Notes: generated by a model from the letters alone, not told the origin. Numbered from the stretch's first letter, positions 47,223 to 57,145 are shown. The stretch: DNA of 64,000 nt from Lacticaseibacillus casei DSM 20011 = JCM 1134 = ATCC 393 (GCF_000829055.1 NZ_AP012544.1:1054001-1118000), one strand, 5' to 3'. Numbers and translations: made by a program.

Positions 47223-47888
47223 ATGCCAGATATTCGGTTTCACAGTGTCTTTGATATTATCGGTCCCGTCATGGTCGGGCCGAGCAGTTCCCATACTGCC
47301 GGGGCGGCACGTATCGGCAAAGTCGTGCGTGATATTTTTGGCGAAAAACCGGAAGTCATTACGATTTATCTGTATGAATCATTTGCCAAAACCTATCGTG
47401 GTCACGGAACAGATGTGGCACTGGTCGCTGGACTACTGGGGATGGCGCCTGATGATCCGCGACTGCCCGAATCCTTGAAATTGGCATACGATCAAGGCAT
47501 CAAAGTCAGTTTTGTGCCGAAAAGCGATAAGGTTGATCATCCTAACACGGCCCATATCGTCTTGCAAGTTGGCGATCATCGACTGGCGGTGACCGGCGTT
47601 TCGATTGGCGGCGGTAACATTCAGATCACGGAAATCAATGGCTTCAAGATTTCGTTGAGTATGGGCCAGCCGACTTATATCACCATTCACGATGATGTTC
47701 CGGGGATGATTGCGAAAGTGACTGGCATTTTTTCGAATGCAGGGATTAATATCGGCACCATGACGGTCACGCGAACGGCTAAAGGTAAGCAGGCAATTAT
47801 GATTATTGAGGCTGATGATTATCAAGCTGATATTCTGGCAAAGTTGAAGTTGCTGCCGCACATGCGCAATGTGACTTATTTCGAGTGA
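47223..47888 (+). CDS. sdaAB: L-serine dehydratase, beta subunit
   Basis: 221 residues. The N-terminal domain has DIIGPVMVGPSSSHTAGAARIG, typical of the beta subunit of the Fe-S serine dehydratase. The C-terminal ACT domain (TYITIHDDVPGMIAKVTGIFSNAGINI) is usually a serine-binding regulator. ATG 47223 follows AAGGAG. The alpha subunit follows 47 bases downstream; together they turn L-serine into pyruvate and ammonia. Confidence 0.95.
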   Translation: MPDIRFHSVFDIIGPVMVGPSSSHTAGAARIGKVVRDIFGEKPEVITIYLYESFAKTYRGHGTDVALVAGLLGMAPDDPRLPESLKLAYDQGIKVSFVPKSDKVDHPNTAHIVLQVGDHRLAVTGVSIGGGNIQITEINGFKISLSMGQPTYITIHDDVPGMIAKVTGIFSNAGINIGTMTVTRTAKGKQAIMIIEADDYQADILAKLKLLPHMRNVTYFE

Positions 47889-47935
47889 ATCGCATTTAAA
47901 ATGTCGTCACGAATTGCCTGGTAAAGGAGCGGAAA

Positions 47936-48805
47936 ATGTTTTATACCGTCAAAGAGCTTGTTGAGCAAAGTCATGCTTTTCCTTCTGTTGTGGCGCTGAT
48001 GGTGCACACGGAAGTTGAAAATTCGACGCGAACCGAAGAGCAGATCCGCCATTTGATGAGTCGAAACCTTGAAGTCATGGAGCGATCGGTGAAGGAAGGC
48101 ATCGCTGGCGTTAAAAGTGTCACTGGTCTGACCGGTGGCGAGGCGAAGAAACTGAACACCTATATTACTGACCAGCAATTTATGAGCGGCCAGCCGATTA
48201 TGGAAGCAGTGCGCAATGCGATTGCGGTGAATGAAGTCAATGCCAAAATGGGACTTATTTGCGCGACACCGACTGCTGGCTCGGCGGGTGTTTTGGCCGG
48301 GGTCTTACTAGCGATGCGCGATCGGCTGCATTTGAGCCATGACCAGCAGCTGGATTTTCTTTTCACAGCCGGTGCGTTTGGCTTGGTGATTGCCAATAAC
48401 GCTGGAATTGCCGGTGCGGAAGGCGGCTGTCAGGAAGAAGTCGGTTCGGCTAGTGCGATGGCCGCGGCGGCGTTGGTGACGGCTAACGGCGGCACGGCAG
48501 AACAGGCGGCTACGGCCGTTGCGATCACCTTGCAAAATATGATGGGGTTGGTGTGCGATCCGGTTGCCGGCTTGGTGGAAGTGCCATGTGTGAAACGTAA
48601 TGCGCTGGGTGCCAGTCAGGCCATGATTTCAGCTGATATGGCGCTTGCCGGGTGTATCAGTGTGATTCCGGCCGATGAAGTGATCGAAGCCGTGAATCGC
48701 GTGGGGATGCAGTTGCCCGCTACGTTGCGGGAAACCGGTGAAGGTGGCTTGGCGACAACACCAACGGGCTTGCGGCTGAAGAAGAAAATCTTTGGCAAAG
48801 CATGA
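47936..48805 (+). CDS. sdaAA: L-serine dehydratase, alpha subunit
   Basis: 289 residues forming the catalytic Fe-S subunit. Conserved segments are GLTGGEAKKL, TPTAGSAGVLAGVL, AEGGCQEEVGSASAMAAAALV, LVCDPVAGLVEVPCVKRN and AGCISVIPADEVIEA, which supply the Cys ligands of a 4Fe-4S cluster. The cluster may depend on the SUF system encoded earlier in the window. AAAGGAG precedes the ATG. Confidence 0.96.
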   Translation: MFYTVKELVEQSHAFPSVVALMVHTEVENSTRTEEQIRHLMSRNLEVMERSVKEGIAGVKSVTGLTGGEAKKLNTYITDQQFMSGQPIMEAVRNAIAVNEVNAKMGLICATPTAGSAGVLAGVLLAMRDRLHLSHDQQLDFLFTAGAFGLVIANNAGIAGAEGGCQEEVGSASAMAAAALVTANGGTAEQAATAVAITLQNMMGLVCDPVAGLVEVPCVKRNALGASQAMISADMALAGCISVIPADEVIEAVNRVGMQLPATLRETGEGGLATTPTGLRLKKKIFGKA

Positions 48806-48898
48806 TTGTTGAGGATAACCGAATGAAACATTCGGGCAAGGACAGTTATGATTCATTGTTGATGTTGGTGAATGGCACGTTTTGAAAGGGAGCAGACT

Positions 48899-49585
48899 GT
48901 GATTAATTTATACTTAGTCCGACATGGTGAAACTGCAGGCAATGTGCGCCAGTTGATTCAAGGTGTGACTAATTCGCGCTTGGATGCCCATGGTCGTAAA
49001 CAGGCATTTGCTCTGGGTTTGGGCTTAAAGGCAAGTGGCTTGAAGTTTGATCGGGTTGTCTCCAGTGATCTCATTCGCGCTCAAGAAACGGCGCAACAGA
49101 TTCTTTTGGGGATGGACGAAAAACAGCCAATTGAAACCAATAGCGGTTTACGTGAGGAAAATGACGGTATTTTTGAAGGTCGCGAACTCAAAGATGTTTC
49201 AGAAGAAGTTTTTGGCGTCCCGGATTACCATCAACTCGTGACAAGTGGCAAGGTGCCACTTGAGACAATTCCTGACAGGTTTCATGCCGCGGATGTGACC
49301 AATCAGGCAGAAAACACCCAACAAATTGTTTCCCGCTATGATTTGGCATTGCGCCGGATTGTCGCCGCAGCAGAAGCCGCTCATGAGACGAGCATTTTGG
49401 TCGTCAGTCACGGGACTGCCAGTTTGTTGTGGCTGCTGGCACATGGCGCGGACTTACCCAATCGCACCGAACTCACAAATGCCAGCGTCAGCAAGGTGAC
49501 GTACCAAAACGGTCGCTTCAAAGTGGACTGGGTGGATAACACGACGTTTCGGGATCAGGGGTTACAAGAAGCGTGGTCACAATGA
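48899..49585 (+). CDS. Histidine phosphatase family protein
   Basis: 228 residues with the phosphohistidine motif LVRHGETAGN (His near residue 9) and the second His in LVVSHGTASLLWLLAHG. The start is GTG 48899, seven bases after AAGGGAG; the upstream codons to 48872 lack support. It belongs to the cofactor-independent-like phosphatase branch, and the substrate is unknown. It is a paralogue of the partial gene at the left edge of the window. Confidence 0.9.
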   Translation: MINLYLVRHGETAGNVRQLIQGVTNSRLDAHGRKQAFALGLGLKASGLKFDRVVSSDLIRAQETAQQILLGMDEKQPIETNSGLREENDGIFEGRELKDVSEEVFGVPDYHQLVTSGKVPLETIPDRFHAADVTNQAENTQQIVSRYDLALRRIVAAAEAAHETSILVVSHGTASLLWLLAHGADLPNRTELTNASVSKVTYQNGRFKVDWVDNTTFRDQGLQEAWSQ

Positions 49586-49603
49586 CGGAATTTCAGAACC
49601 GCA

Positions 49604-49634
49604 GTCTGCCTGTGCATGTAAGCAGGCTTTTTTT
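49604..49634 (+). terminator. Terminator
   Basis: A short stem GCCTG/CAGGC with seven T. Confidence 0.75.
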
Positions 49635-49742
49635 ATTTCCGATCGAATCCCGATGATCCGGATTTAAAAAAGATTGTGCACTATCTAAAAATAAGCAGTA
49701 CGCGTATACTGATGGTGAATCAATCACTGGAGGCGATGTGCG

Positions 49743-50579
49743 ATGAAGATGGCGCCGGAAGTCTATCTTGCAAAGTTAACGAATTTATTGCTGGCACCGG
49801 GGACTAGAACCTTTGAACGAGAGCAGTTGTTGCGAGCAAAGCAGCAAGTTGAAGCAGGGCAAACAGTCGGAGCAAGTTGGGATCAGCTAAAAGCCAGTTT
49901 GCGGCCGCTTGCGATCCGCGATAATCTAACCCCGGATTTAGCCGATTTTTATCGAACCCAAACTGGGGATGCTGAAGCGGCAAGCGAAACTGATGTGAGT
50001 GCGCATTTTCAGCGCGATCTTGCTTATCAGGATCGGGCAATCTTTGCGGGCGGCTGTTTTTGGTGCATGGTGCAACCGTTTGTCGATACGCCAGGCGTTG
50101 AATCGGTTGTTTCTGGCTATACCGGCGGCCATGTTGATCGCCCGACTTATGAGCAAGTGATTAGCGACACCACCGGCCATGTGGAAGCCGTTGAAATTAT
50201 TTTCGATACACGGAAAATGTCGTATCAACAACTTGTCGATCTTTACTTCCAACTAACGGATCCAACTGATGCCTTGGGCCAGTTTCAGGATCGTGGTGGT
50301 CATTATCGCCCAGTAATCTTCGTGCGCAATGATGACCAGCGCCGGATTGCCGAAGAAGCGAAGGCTAAGCTAGCAGCCTCGGGTCGTTACTTGCGCCCGA
50401 TCGTGACAGCTATTGAGCCAGCTGCGACATTTTGGTTAGCGGAAAATTACCATCAGGACTTTTACAAAAAAAACCCGAAACGGTATCGAATGGTTGAAAA
50501 GACCCGCCGGCAGTTTCTTAAGTTTCAGAATGCGCAAGGCGATTTAAGGATGCTGTTGAAGCGGCGAAAACGGGCTTAA
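49743..50579 (+). CDS. msrA: Peptide methionine (S)-S-oxide reductase MsrA with N-terminal extension
   Basis: 278 residues, about 100 more than a plain MsrA. The catalytic Cys is C105 in [12 protein letters not shown], followed by [30 protein letters not shown] and [14 protein letters not shown]. The first 95 residues form a charged helical extension with no recognised motif. The enzyme reduces oxidised methionine using a thioredoxin-type donor. ATG follows GGAGG. There is no msrB beside it. Confidence 0.93.
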   Translation: MKMAPEVYLAKLTNLLLAPGTRTFEREQLLRAKQQVEAGQTVGASWDQLKASLRPLAIRDNLTPDLADFYRTQTGDAEAASETDVSAHFQRDLAYQDRAIFAGGCFWCMVQPFVDTPGVESVVSGYTGGHVDRPTYEQVISDTTGHVEAVEIIFDTRKMSYQQLVDLYFQLTDPTDALGQFQDRGGHYRPVIFVRNDDQRRIAEEAKAKLAASGRYLRPIVTAIEPAATFWLAENYHQDFYKKNPKRYRMVEKTRRQFLKFQNAQGDLRMLLKRRKRA

Positions 50580-50607
50580 AAGGTCGTCACTAACGGAGGT
50601 GACACAG

Positions 50608-51543
50608 ATGCAGGCGCCTAAACGACATTGGACGGAACGCGACATGCCAGATCTTACTGGCCGATATGCGGTCGTCACTGGCGGCACCAGCGGCGTTGGC
50701 TTTGCCATGAGCGCGTCCTTGCTGCGACATGGCGCAACTGTGATCATTATTGGGAAAAATCGGCTTAAAGGGCAGGCAGCGGTTGAAACGTTGAAACAGC
50801 AAACGCAACGGCAACTGATTTGTTTCATCGCAGCTGACCTGAGTGATCAAACCGCAGTGAATCAGTTGGCAGATGAGCTCCTGGCAACTTTGCCGCGGCT
50901 GGATATTTTAATCAATAATGCCGGTGTCATGATGCCGGCTGAGCGCACGGTCACACGTGATGGTGTTGAATTGATGTGGGCGGTTAATTACTTCGCCGGG
51001 TTTATGCTCACTTTGCGTCTAAGCTCGTTGTTAGAAAAAACGCCAAATGCCCGGGTGGTGAACGTTGCTTCGATTGCCATGGGTCGGCCGCATTTAACCT
51101 TTGATCAATTTGATGGGCGCCATTACCGTCCATGGACGTTTTATGCCAACTCCAAACTAGCTCAGGCGATGATGGCGGTGAAACTCAATCAGCTGTTCCA
51201 CGAGGCGGGACAATCGGTCATGGTCAATGGTTCGAGCCCGGGATTGGCGGCGACCAGTCTTAAAACCATTCAGTCACGGACAACAGCTTGGCCAATGCGG
51301 TTGGCAGCACTGAGTTTTCGCATCATGCCGTGGCTGCGGCAGTCGCCTCAACGAGCAGCATTGCCAGTGCTTTACGCCGCAACGGATGCCCATGCACAAG
51401 GCGGTGTCGTGTATGCCCCGGCGTCATGGCACGGGCTGCGCGGTTATCCGGGGCTATGGAGCTGGAACAGTCGCCCCGAATTGCATGATCAGGACTTATT
51501 AAATCGGCTTTATCGTGCATCGCGGCAGGTTACCGGAGTTTGA
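50608..51543 (+). CDS. Short-chain dehydrogenase/reductase
   Basis: 311 residues with a Rossmann start VVTGGTSGVGFAMSASL (about residues 22-38), DILINNAGVMMP, and the catalytic YANSK (Tyr and Lys). The length and SSPGLAATSL motif place it among retinol-dehydrogenase-like SDRs, and NADP(H) preference is only a guess. ATG 50608 follows GGAGGTG. The substrate is unknown. It starts 28 bases after msrA and may be cotranscribed. Confidence 0.88.
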   Translation: MQAPKRHWTERDMPDLTGRYAVVTGGTSGVGFAMSASLLRHGATVIIIGKNRLKGQAAVETLKQQTQRQLICFIAADLSDQTAVNQLADELLATLPRLDILINNAGVMMPAERTVTRDGVELMWAVNYFAGFMLTLRLSSLLEKTPNARVVNVASIAMGRPHLTFDQFDGRHYRPWTFYANSKLAQAMMAVKLNQLFHEAGQSVMVNGSSPGLAATSLKTIQSRTTAWPMRLAALSFRIMPWLRQSPQRAALPVLYAATDAHAQGGVVYAPASWHGLRGYPGLWSWNSRPELHDQDLLNRLYRASRQVTGV

Positions 51544-51708
51544 AACAGGATATTTTCCAGGCGCGATAAAATCACAAAAATAGTCCAATTTTCTGAAAAG
51601 CCGGTTTAATGGACATGAAAACGGTTTTATCTGTGTAGCATATGTTGTGGTGGGTGCGACTATTACCACCAACATCTTGTATATGCAAGACTTACATTTC
51701 AATAAATC

Positions 51709-51738
51709 TTGCGGCATAATAAAGACGTTCGTTATCAT
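51709..51738 (+). promoter_or_regulatory. Putative promoter of pnuC
   Basis: TTGCGG (709-714) and TATCAT (733-738), spaced by 18 bases, 35 bases before the start codon. Confidence 0.45.
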
Positions 51739-51772
51739 ACGACGAAATTCAAGCTTAAAGGGGTCTTGTTTC

Positions 51773-52504
51773 GTGCAAACGTCTGGGAATTATTTTAGTT
51801 GGTTGCTGCATCAGTTAAAGGGATGGCCGCAACAAAATTATTATTTGTTTTGGTTTGCTTTTGGCTGTCAGCTCATGACGCTGGTGGATGCCAAAATAAC
51901 GGCAGTAACAGTGATTACCTTCATCGGCACCACACTTGGCGTTCTGTGTGTCTTGGCCATCAACGCGACCAAAGCCGTTAATGGCTGGCTAGGTCTGTTG
52001 AGTGCCGCGTGCTTTATTTTTGTTGGGTTCACCGCCCGCAATTATCTTTCGATGTTTGAACAGGTTGCCTATGTCATCACCCTTGATCTGCCAGTGTTGA
52101 TCAGTGTGCGGACCTGGAATGACGATACCAAGAATCATTTGAAGACCTTCAACTTGCAAAAGTGGGTGCTCTCGATTGGCTTTACGCTGGTTGTTTGGGC
52201 TGTCAGTGCTTACTTAATCGGCCAGTACACCAATGATCCACGCCCGATTTACGATGGCATGGCCTTCGCGATTTCGTTGACAGGCGGCATTGTTTGCTTC
52301 TTGCGTTACAACAATCAATACTTCTGGTGGTTATTCAGCGGCATTGCACAGCTGATTTTGTGGGCGGTCACGTTCGCGCAAGGCGATGCCAGCCTGGCGA
52401 TGGCCATTAATTCCAGTATTTACGTCATCAATGATATTCTTGCTTTCACGGTCAGCCCATGGTTCAATCGCGGGCGCAAGCAACTTGGTCTAAAGGCACT
52501 TTAA
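51773..52504 (+). CDS. pnuC: PnuC-type nicotinamide riboside transporter
   Basis: 243 residues with seven or so hydrophobic helices and the PnuC features FIGTTLGVLCVLAINATKAVNGWLGL, TARNYLSMFEQ and the conserved WRTW-like VRTWNDDTKNH. PnuC carriers take up nicotinamide riboside by facilitated diffusion driven by intracellular phosphorylation. I set the start at GTG 51773, eight bases after AAAGGGG. A nucleoside kinase gene follows 79 bases later. Confidence 0.88.
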   Translation: MQTSGNYFSWLLHQLKGWPQQNYYLFWFAFGCQLMTLVDAKITAVTVITFIGTTLGVLCVLAINATKAVNGWLGLLSAACFIFVGFTARNYLSMFEQVAYVITLDLPVLISVRTWNDDTKNHLKTFNLQKWVLSIGFTLVVWAVSAYLIGQYTNDPRPIYDGMAFAISLTGGIVCFLRYNNQYFWWLFSGIAQLILWAVTFAQGDASLAMAINSSIYVINDILAFTVSPWFNRGRKQLGLKAL

Positions 52505-52583
52505 GTGGTGTTTTGAGGGCCGTTGTGGTAATGTTTTGATTTGTTGTGATCATTTTAATTCGGATAATTGAGGAGCGAGATTC

Positions 52584-53312
52584 GTGATCTACATTCTGGG
52601 TAGTATTGGTGCAGGAAAGACTTCATTGACAAAAGTTTTGTCGAAAGATATGGAAGCCCCTGCGTATTATGAAGATGTTGAAGGCAACGGCATGATTGCC
52701 AATATGTTGCAGAAATTTTATGGTGCCGGAGCGGACAGTCGCAAGCGCACAGGCGCCATGTTGCAGATTGCTTTTCTAACCTTCCGTTATCAGCAATTAA
52801 AAAAAGCCGTTACCCAAGAAAATGCCATTATGGATTCATCGCTTGAGTCCGACTTTGTGATGGCATCACAGTTACATAAGCATGGTGAAATCGATGATGT
52901 CGATTACAATGTTTATGTCACGTTGTCACAGGAGATGCAGAGCAATGTCAACGGTAGTCCGTGGAACGGTTTGCCGGATTTGGCAGTTTATCTGAAAATC
53001 GATCCAGACCACGAGCTTGATGAGATTCAAAATCGCGGTCGGGATATGGAAGATATTCGCCAAAAGCCGGAGTTAGTGGATTATTATCGGCGGGTGAATA
53101 CCGCTTATCAAGAGTGGGCCAAGGGTTACACCCGCTCGTCTATGATAACGGTGGATCGCGATCGTTACGATTTCATTCATTCCGCAGCTGATCGCGCAAC
53201 TGTGCTTGATCAAATTGAAACTAAGTTGGTTGATTTGGGTAAATTGTCGCCTAAAGAATTCGATGCTCTACAAGCCAAACATGCAGCCGACCCGATCTCG
53301 AAATTTGCTTGA
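52584..53312 (+). CDS. Deoxynucleoside kinase family protein
   Basis: 242 residues with P-loop GSIGAGKTS, YYEDVEGNGM, the DSSLESDFVMA segment corresponding to the ERS/DRS motif, and a lid region RGRDMEDI. The family phosphorylates deoxyadenosine, deoxycytidine or deoxyguanosine. Its place after pnuC raises the possibility of action on an imported nucleoside, but the fold alone does not show this. The start is GTG after GAGGAG. Confidence 0.88.
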   Translation: MIYILGSIGAGKTSLTKVLSKDMEAPAYYEDVEGNGMIANMLQKFYGAGADSRKRTGAMLQIAFLTFRYQQLKKAVTQENAIMDSSLESDFVMASQLHKHGEIDDVDYNVYVTLSQEMQSNVNGSPWNGLPDLAVYLKIDPDHELDEIQNRGRDMEDIRQKPELVDYYRRVNTAYQEWAKGYTRSSMITVDRDRYDFIHSAADRATVLDQIETKLVDLGKLSPKEFDALQAKHAADPISKFA

Positions 53313-53348
53313 TCGATCGTTGGTTTTGACAATCACGATATTAAAAAT

Positions 53349-53397
53349 GGTCTTCAGCAATTCGCCTAATTGGGGGTCGGTTACTGGAGACCTTTTT
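53349..53397 (+). terminator. Terminator
   Basis: GGTCT-CAG pairs with CTG-AGACC across a mismatch and a 25-base loop, followed by five T. Confidence 0.65.
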
Positions 53398-53587
53398 CCA
53401 TCTCAAAGTTAGCGACTTTTTGGCAGATTTGAGCGAAAAAATTTTGCTTCTGTCGGGCGTACCGGTCGGTTGTCGGCAGGTACCGTTTTCACAAAACTTT
53501 TATGCTATGCTTAATGAAGCGATGACATTAAATCAAACGGAGCGTCATTGTCTGCACAGTGTGACTTTTTTGAGGAGGAAACTAATC

Positions 53588-54400
53588 GTGGCGATTTACG
53601 ATCAACACATGCACACTTTATACTCATTTGACTCTGAAGCCCAATTGCGCGATTATCTGGCGCAAACCAAGGCGCCGGTTGTGACCACCGAACATCTGGA
53701 ATTCGATAATCCTGACGATGGCGGGCGCGATGATCTACCGGATTATGCCGGGATGGTACGGACTCAAGCAGCCCTTGCCACGAATTATCATAATGAGTTG
53801 CTGCTGGGTATTGAGGCCGGCTATTTTGCCCCAGCCGAACCGCGACTGCGCGACTACTTGGCGCATCATGACTTTGACCTCACGTTGTTGAGCTTCCATC
53901 ATGATGGCAAACATGATTATTTGGACACGCAAATCGCAACACTACCACCCAAGCAAGTGTTGACGGACTATTTTTCACGGATGCTAACGGGTATTCAACG
54001 TTTTCATGATGCAGACGTGCTGGCTCACTTTGACTATGGCGTGCGCCAGTTTGAATTAACCCCGGAGCAGTTAGAAGCGTGGGGAAAAGCGGCCCTCGAT
54101 CAGATTTTTGCGATTGCCGTGGATCATGACTTGGCGTTAGAACTAAACACAAAATCCATGTACAAGTGGCATAATGCGCCTTTGTATGATCTGGCCATCA
54201 CTTGGTATCAAGCGGCAGGTGGGCATTTGTTTACAATCGGCAGCGATGCCCACGAAGGTCCGCACTATGAGGCTAACTTTGCGCAGGCGTTGGCCATGCT
54301 CAAACGTCATGGCGTCAAAGAAATCGCCACCTACCGTCATCACAAGCGAACCATGGTGCCTATCGAACCGCCAGTGACTGATGCGAATAATGTGTATTGA
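53588..54400 (+). CDS. PHP-domain phosphatase (histidinol-phosphatase type)
   Basis: 270 residues with the four PHP metal-binding motifs: DQHMHTLYSFDS, TEHLEF, LGIEAGY/LLSFHH and HFDYG, with GSDAHE near the C-terminus. It resembles HisK/HisJ histidinol-phosphatases, yet no his genes are nearby, so a different phosphoester substrate is possible. I chose GTG 53588 after GAGGAGG; the frame is open to 53420 without a better site. Confidence 0.85.
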   Translation: MAIYDQHMHTLYSFDSEAQLRDYLAQTKAPVVTTEHLEFDNPDDGGRDDLPDYAGMVRTQAALATNYHNELLLGIEAGYFAPAEPRLRDYLAHHDFDLTLLSFHHDGKHDYLDTQIATLPPKQVLTDYFSRMLTGIQRFHDADVLAHFDYGVRQFELTPEQLEAWGKAALDQIFAIAVDHDLALELNTKSMYKWHNAPLYDLAITWYQAAGGHLFTIGSDAHEGPHYEANFAQALAMLKRHGVKEIATYRHHKRTMVPIEPPVTDANNVY

Positions 54401-54415
54401 TCAAATGAAAACACT

Positions 54416-54449
54416 AAAAAGCCGGCTCGCGCATCGGAGTCGGCTTTTG
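54416..54449. terminator. Bidirectional terminator
   Basis: AAAAGCCGGCTC and GAGTCGGCTTTT pair with one mismatch between convergent genes. Confidence 0.85.
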
Positions 54450-54451
54450 GT

Positions 54452-56092
54452 TTACTTCAAATAGGCATAGACAAAGTTAAAACTGTTCCCGGGACTGGTT
54501 TTGAGATCGTGCATTTTCGGATTTACCATCCGGGCCGCGACGAGCTGATAAAGCGGAATGGCGCCGGCCTGATTGACTAACAGTTGTTCGGCTTGCATCA
54601 TGTCTTTGAATCGCGCTGTCGGATCATTCGCATCAGTTGTGTTGGCCTTGGTCATGAGCTTATCATAGTCGCTGTTTTGCCATTGACCGTGGTTGTACTC
54701 ACTCGTGCTAGTGAAAAGATCCAGATACGTGTTGGGATCGGGATAATCGGCACCCCACGTACTCAGAACCATATCAAAATTGCGGTCTGACGCGCGTTGT
54801 TGGCGATTTTTGGCCGGCACACTGGCGATACTGATTTTAAGCCCCGGCAGATTTTCCTGTAACGTTCCCTGAAGATACTCTTGTGTAGCTTTAACCGCAT
54901 CAACATCATCACCGAGCAATTCAACACTGACACTCTTGAGGCCGGTTTCCTTCAACCCTTGTTCCCAAAGTGTCTGGGCCTTTTTCTTGTCGTAAGACGT
55001 GACAGCTTTAGTGCCTTTAGCGACGGCGGTTGCGAAATCTGTCGAGCTATTTGGCAACTGGCTGAGGTCGGCAGGCGTAATACCGCGGGCAACGATCGAG
55101 CCGTCAGCGAGCACATTTTTGACAAAAGAATCACGGTTGATCGCCATTGAAATTGCTTGGCGAATTTTAGTGTTCTTAAAAGCCGGCACCTTATTTTCAT
55201 TCAACTCCAAAAAGTAAGTGCGCGCCCGCTTGTTGGCAACATACCCAGTTTTACCTTTTTGCTGAGCAGCGAGCTGACCGGTTAACGTGGCGTCATCCAG
55301 TTTGCCGGTATGATAAAGGTCAAGCGCGGTATTGCTGTCTTTGACAACCTGAACATCGATTTGCGTCAGGTGAACGTTCTTTTTATTCCAATACTGGTTA
55401 TTCTTGACTTCCACCCATTTATCGCCGGTCCCGCTCCAGTCTTTTGACTTAAAGGCGCCATTAGAGAGTGTGTAGGCAGATTTACTGCCGTACTTGTCGC
55501 CCCATTTTTGAACCTGTTTTGCTGGTTGTGGGAAAAAGGCGACGTTGTTCAATAGACTATTGAAATATGGGATGGGATGTTCCAAGGTAACTTCCAGTGT
55601 TTTGTCGTTAAGCGCCTTGACGCCCAACGTTGACGCAGGTTTCTTTCCAGCGCGAATGTCATCGGCGTTTTGAATGCCGGAATACATGTTGGCCTGCGAT
55701 GATTTCGTGACTGGGTTAACCGTGCGCTGCCATGCGAAAACAAAATCCTGAGCGGTCACCGGCGAGCCATCGCTCCACTTTGCATTTCGCAGTTTAAACG
55801 TATAGGTTAGGCCATTATTGGTTGGCTTGACAATTTTCGTTGCCATCGCCGGTTGTAAATCATGTCCTTCATACTTATAAAGGCCATTCATAGTGTCAAT
55901 GATCGCTTGCCCAGAGACGCCTTCGGATGCTTTGCTAGGGTCGAGCGTTTGTAAAACATCCGATTCCATTCGGTGCCAGACCTGCTGCTTGCTCGCACTA
56001 GAACTGGTTTTAGCTGATGACTGGCCGCATGCAGCCAGAACCAGAGTCAGTTCAGCGGTCATCATCACGAGCCATTTTTGTTGCGTTTTCAA
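54452..56092 (-). CDS. Oligopeptide-binding lipoprotein OppA-like
   Basis: A 546-residue SBP family 5 lipoprotein. The signal peptide ends LTLVLAAC (Cys22), followed by the family pattern TLDPSKASEGVSGQAIIDTMNGLYKYEG and WSDGSPVTAQDFVFAWQRTVNP. The C-terminal VLSTWGADYPDPNTYLDLF is typical of peptide binders. No permease or ATPase genes accompany it, so it probably serves an Opp system encoded elsewhere. Sugar or pheromone ligands are possible too. Confidence 0.92.
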   Translation of the reverse strand: MKTQQKWLVMMTAELTLVLAACGQSSAKTSSSASKQQVWHRMESDVLQTLDPSKASEGVSGQAIIDTMNGLYKYEGHDLQPAMATKIVKPTNNGLTYTFKLRNAKWSDGSPVTAQDFVFAWQRTVNPVTKSSQANMYSGIQNADDIRAGKKPASTLGVKALNDKTLEVTLEHPIPYFNSLLNNVAFFPQPAKQVQKWGDKYGSKSAYTLSNGAFKSKDWSGTGDKWVEVKNNQYWNKKNVHLTQIDVQVVKDSNTALDLYHTGKLDDATLTGQLAAQQKGKTGYVANKRARTYFLELNENKVPAFKNTKIRQAISMAINRDSFVKNVLADGSIVARGITPADLSQLPNSSTDFATAVAKGTKAVTSYDKKKAQTLWEQGLKETGLKSVSVELLGDDVDAVKATQEYLQGTLQENLPGLKISIASVPAKNRQQRASDRNFDMVLSTWGADYPDPNTYLDLFTSTSEYNHGQWQNSDYDKLMTKANTTDANDPTARFKDMMQAEQLLVNQAGAIPLYQLVAARMVNPKMHDLKTSPGNSFNFVYAYLK

Positions 56093-56231
56093 AGCGAGCC
56101 CCCTCCATTTCGTAAACTGCTTTTAGGATAACAAGATACTTACAAAAAGCAAACGTTTTATTTTTGGGAGGGAAGAATGAATTGACTCAGAAAATTGCCT
56201 GAACTTTTAAAATAATCACTAGTTGGTGCGG

Positions 56232-57131
56232 TCATTTTGTGCTTTCACGAAATGTCAGTTTGACAGTGAAAGTGTGATCGTACGCATCAATGGCCATTTT
56301 GCCACTAAGCGTTGTCGTCAATGATTGAACAATGCTCAGCCCTAATCCAACACTTTGAGTGGTTCGTGCGGTGTCAGTGGTATAAAATCGGTCGGCCAAC
56401 CGCTCAACATGGCGAACCGGCTCTGCCGTATCGTTTGTAAAAATCATGACGATATGGTTGGCATCTTGGCGGGTGAGGGAAAGGCTTGCTTGGTTTTTAG
56501 CGTATTTAAGCCAGTTACCGATTAAGTTCTGGATAATTCGGCGTAATAGGGTCTCATCGGTGACAAGGGTTATTCCATCGGTAACGTCAGGCTTGACCTG
56601 CAAACCATTGGCAGTGAGCTGATCGTAATAATCGAAAAGTTCTGTTTTGAGCAACGTTGAAACGTCAATTGGCTTGCGATTTAAAGTGCGCGTTTTTTCC
56701 TGGATAAGATTGAAGTCCATCAGATAGTGCAGGTAATAGTTAACCGAGCGTAAATTATTGGCGATGCGAGTTAGAAAGGGCTTGGCGTCGGCTGTGGGCT
56801 CGCGATCAAGCAGCTGAACGTAGCCAGTAGCGACCGTGAGCGGTGTTTTGATATCGTGGGTCAAATCCATCAGCATCTGATGGATTTTTTGTTCTTGCTC
56901 GATTTGTTCGATCTGCAGTTTGCGCATCTTATTGAGATTCCAATTAATCCCAGCAGTCAGTCCGCGGATCAAAGGAAGGTTGGTGTTACTGGTCACGCCG
57001 GCGTTTGTCTCGTGATGATTGATATAGTCTAAATCATGGTTGATCCGTCTCAGGTCGATGATGACAAGCAAAAACAGACTGGTCACCAGCAAACAAATAA
57101 GACTAAGTACGATAATGATTGCAAGCATCAT
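56232..57131 (-). CDS. Sensor histidine kinase
   Basis: 299 residues. One strong N-terminal membrane segment (about 2-25) is followed by a short linker with no extracellular sensor domain, then an HisKA H-box LTHDIKTPLTVATGYVQLLD (His92) and HATPase boxes NLIGNWLKYA (N), GLGLSIVQSL (G). I chose ATG 57131, seven bases after AAGGAG, over the upstream TTG that overlaps the response-regulator stop. The lack of a large sensor domain, together with the adjacent ABC transporter, suggests an antimicrobial-peptide or envelope-stress type system. Confidence 0.9.
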   Translation of the reverse strand: MMLAIIIVLSLICLLVTSLFLLVIIDLRRINHDLDYINHHETNAGVTSNTNLPLIRGLTAGINWNLNKMRKLQIEQIEQEQKIHQMLMDLTHDIKTPLTVATGYVQLLDREPTADAKPFLTRIANNLRSVNYYLHYLMDFNLIQEKTRTLNRKPIDVSTLLKTELFDYYDQLTANGLQVKPDVTDGITLVTDETLLRRIIQNLIGNWLKYAKNQASLSLTRQDANHIVMIFTNDTAEPVRHVERLADRFYTTDTARTTQSVGLGLSIVQSLTTTLSGKMAIDAYDHTFTVKLTFRESTK

Positions 57132-57145
57132 AAAAAATCTCCTTG

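Noticed and set aside
52000..53000. Frameshift or split between pnuC and the kinase gene.
   Set aside because: Both frames are intact with their own start sites and a normal 79-base gap.
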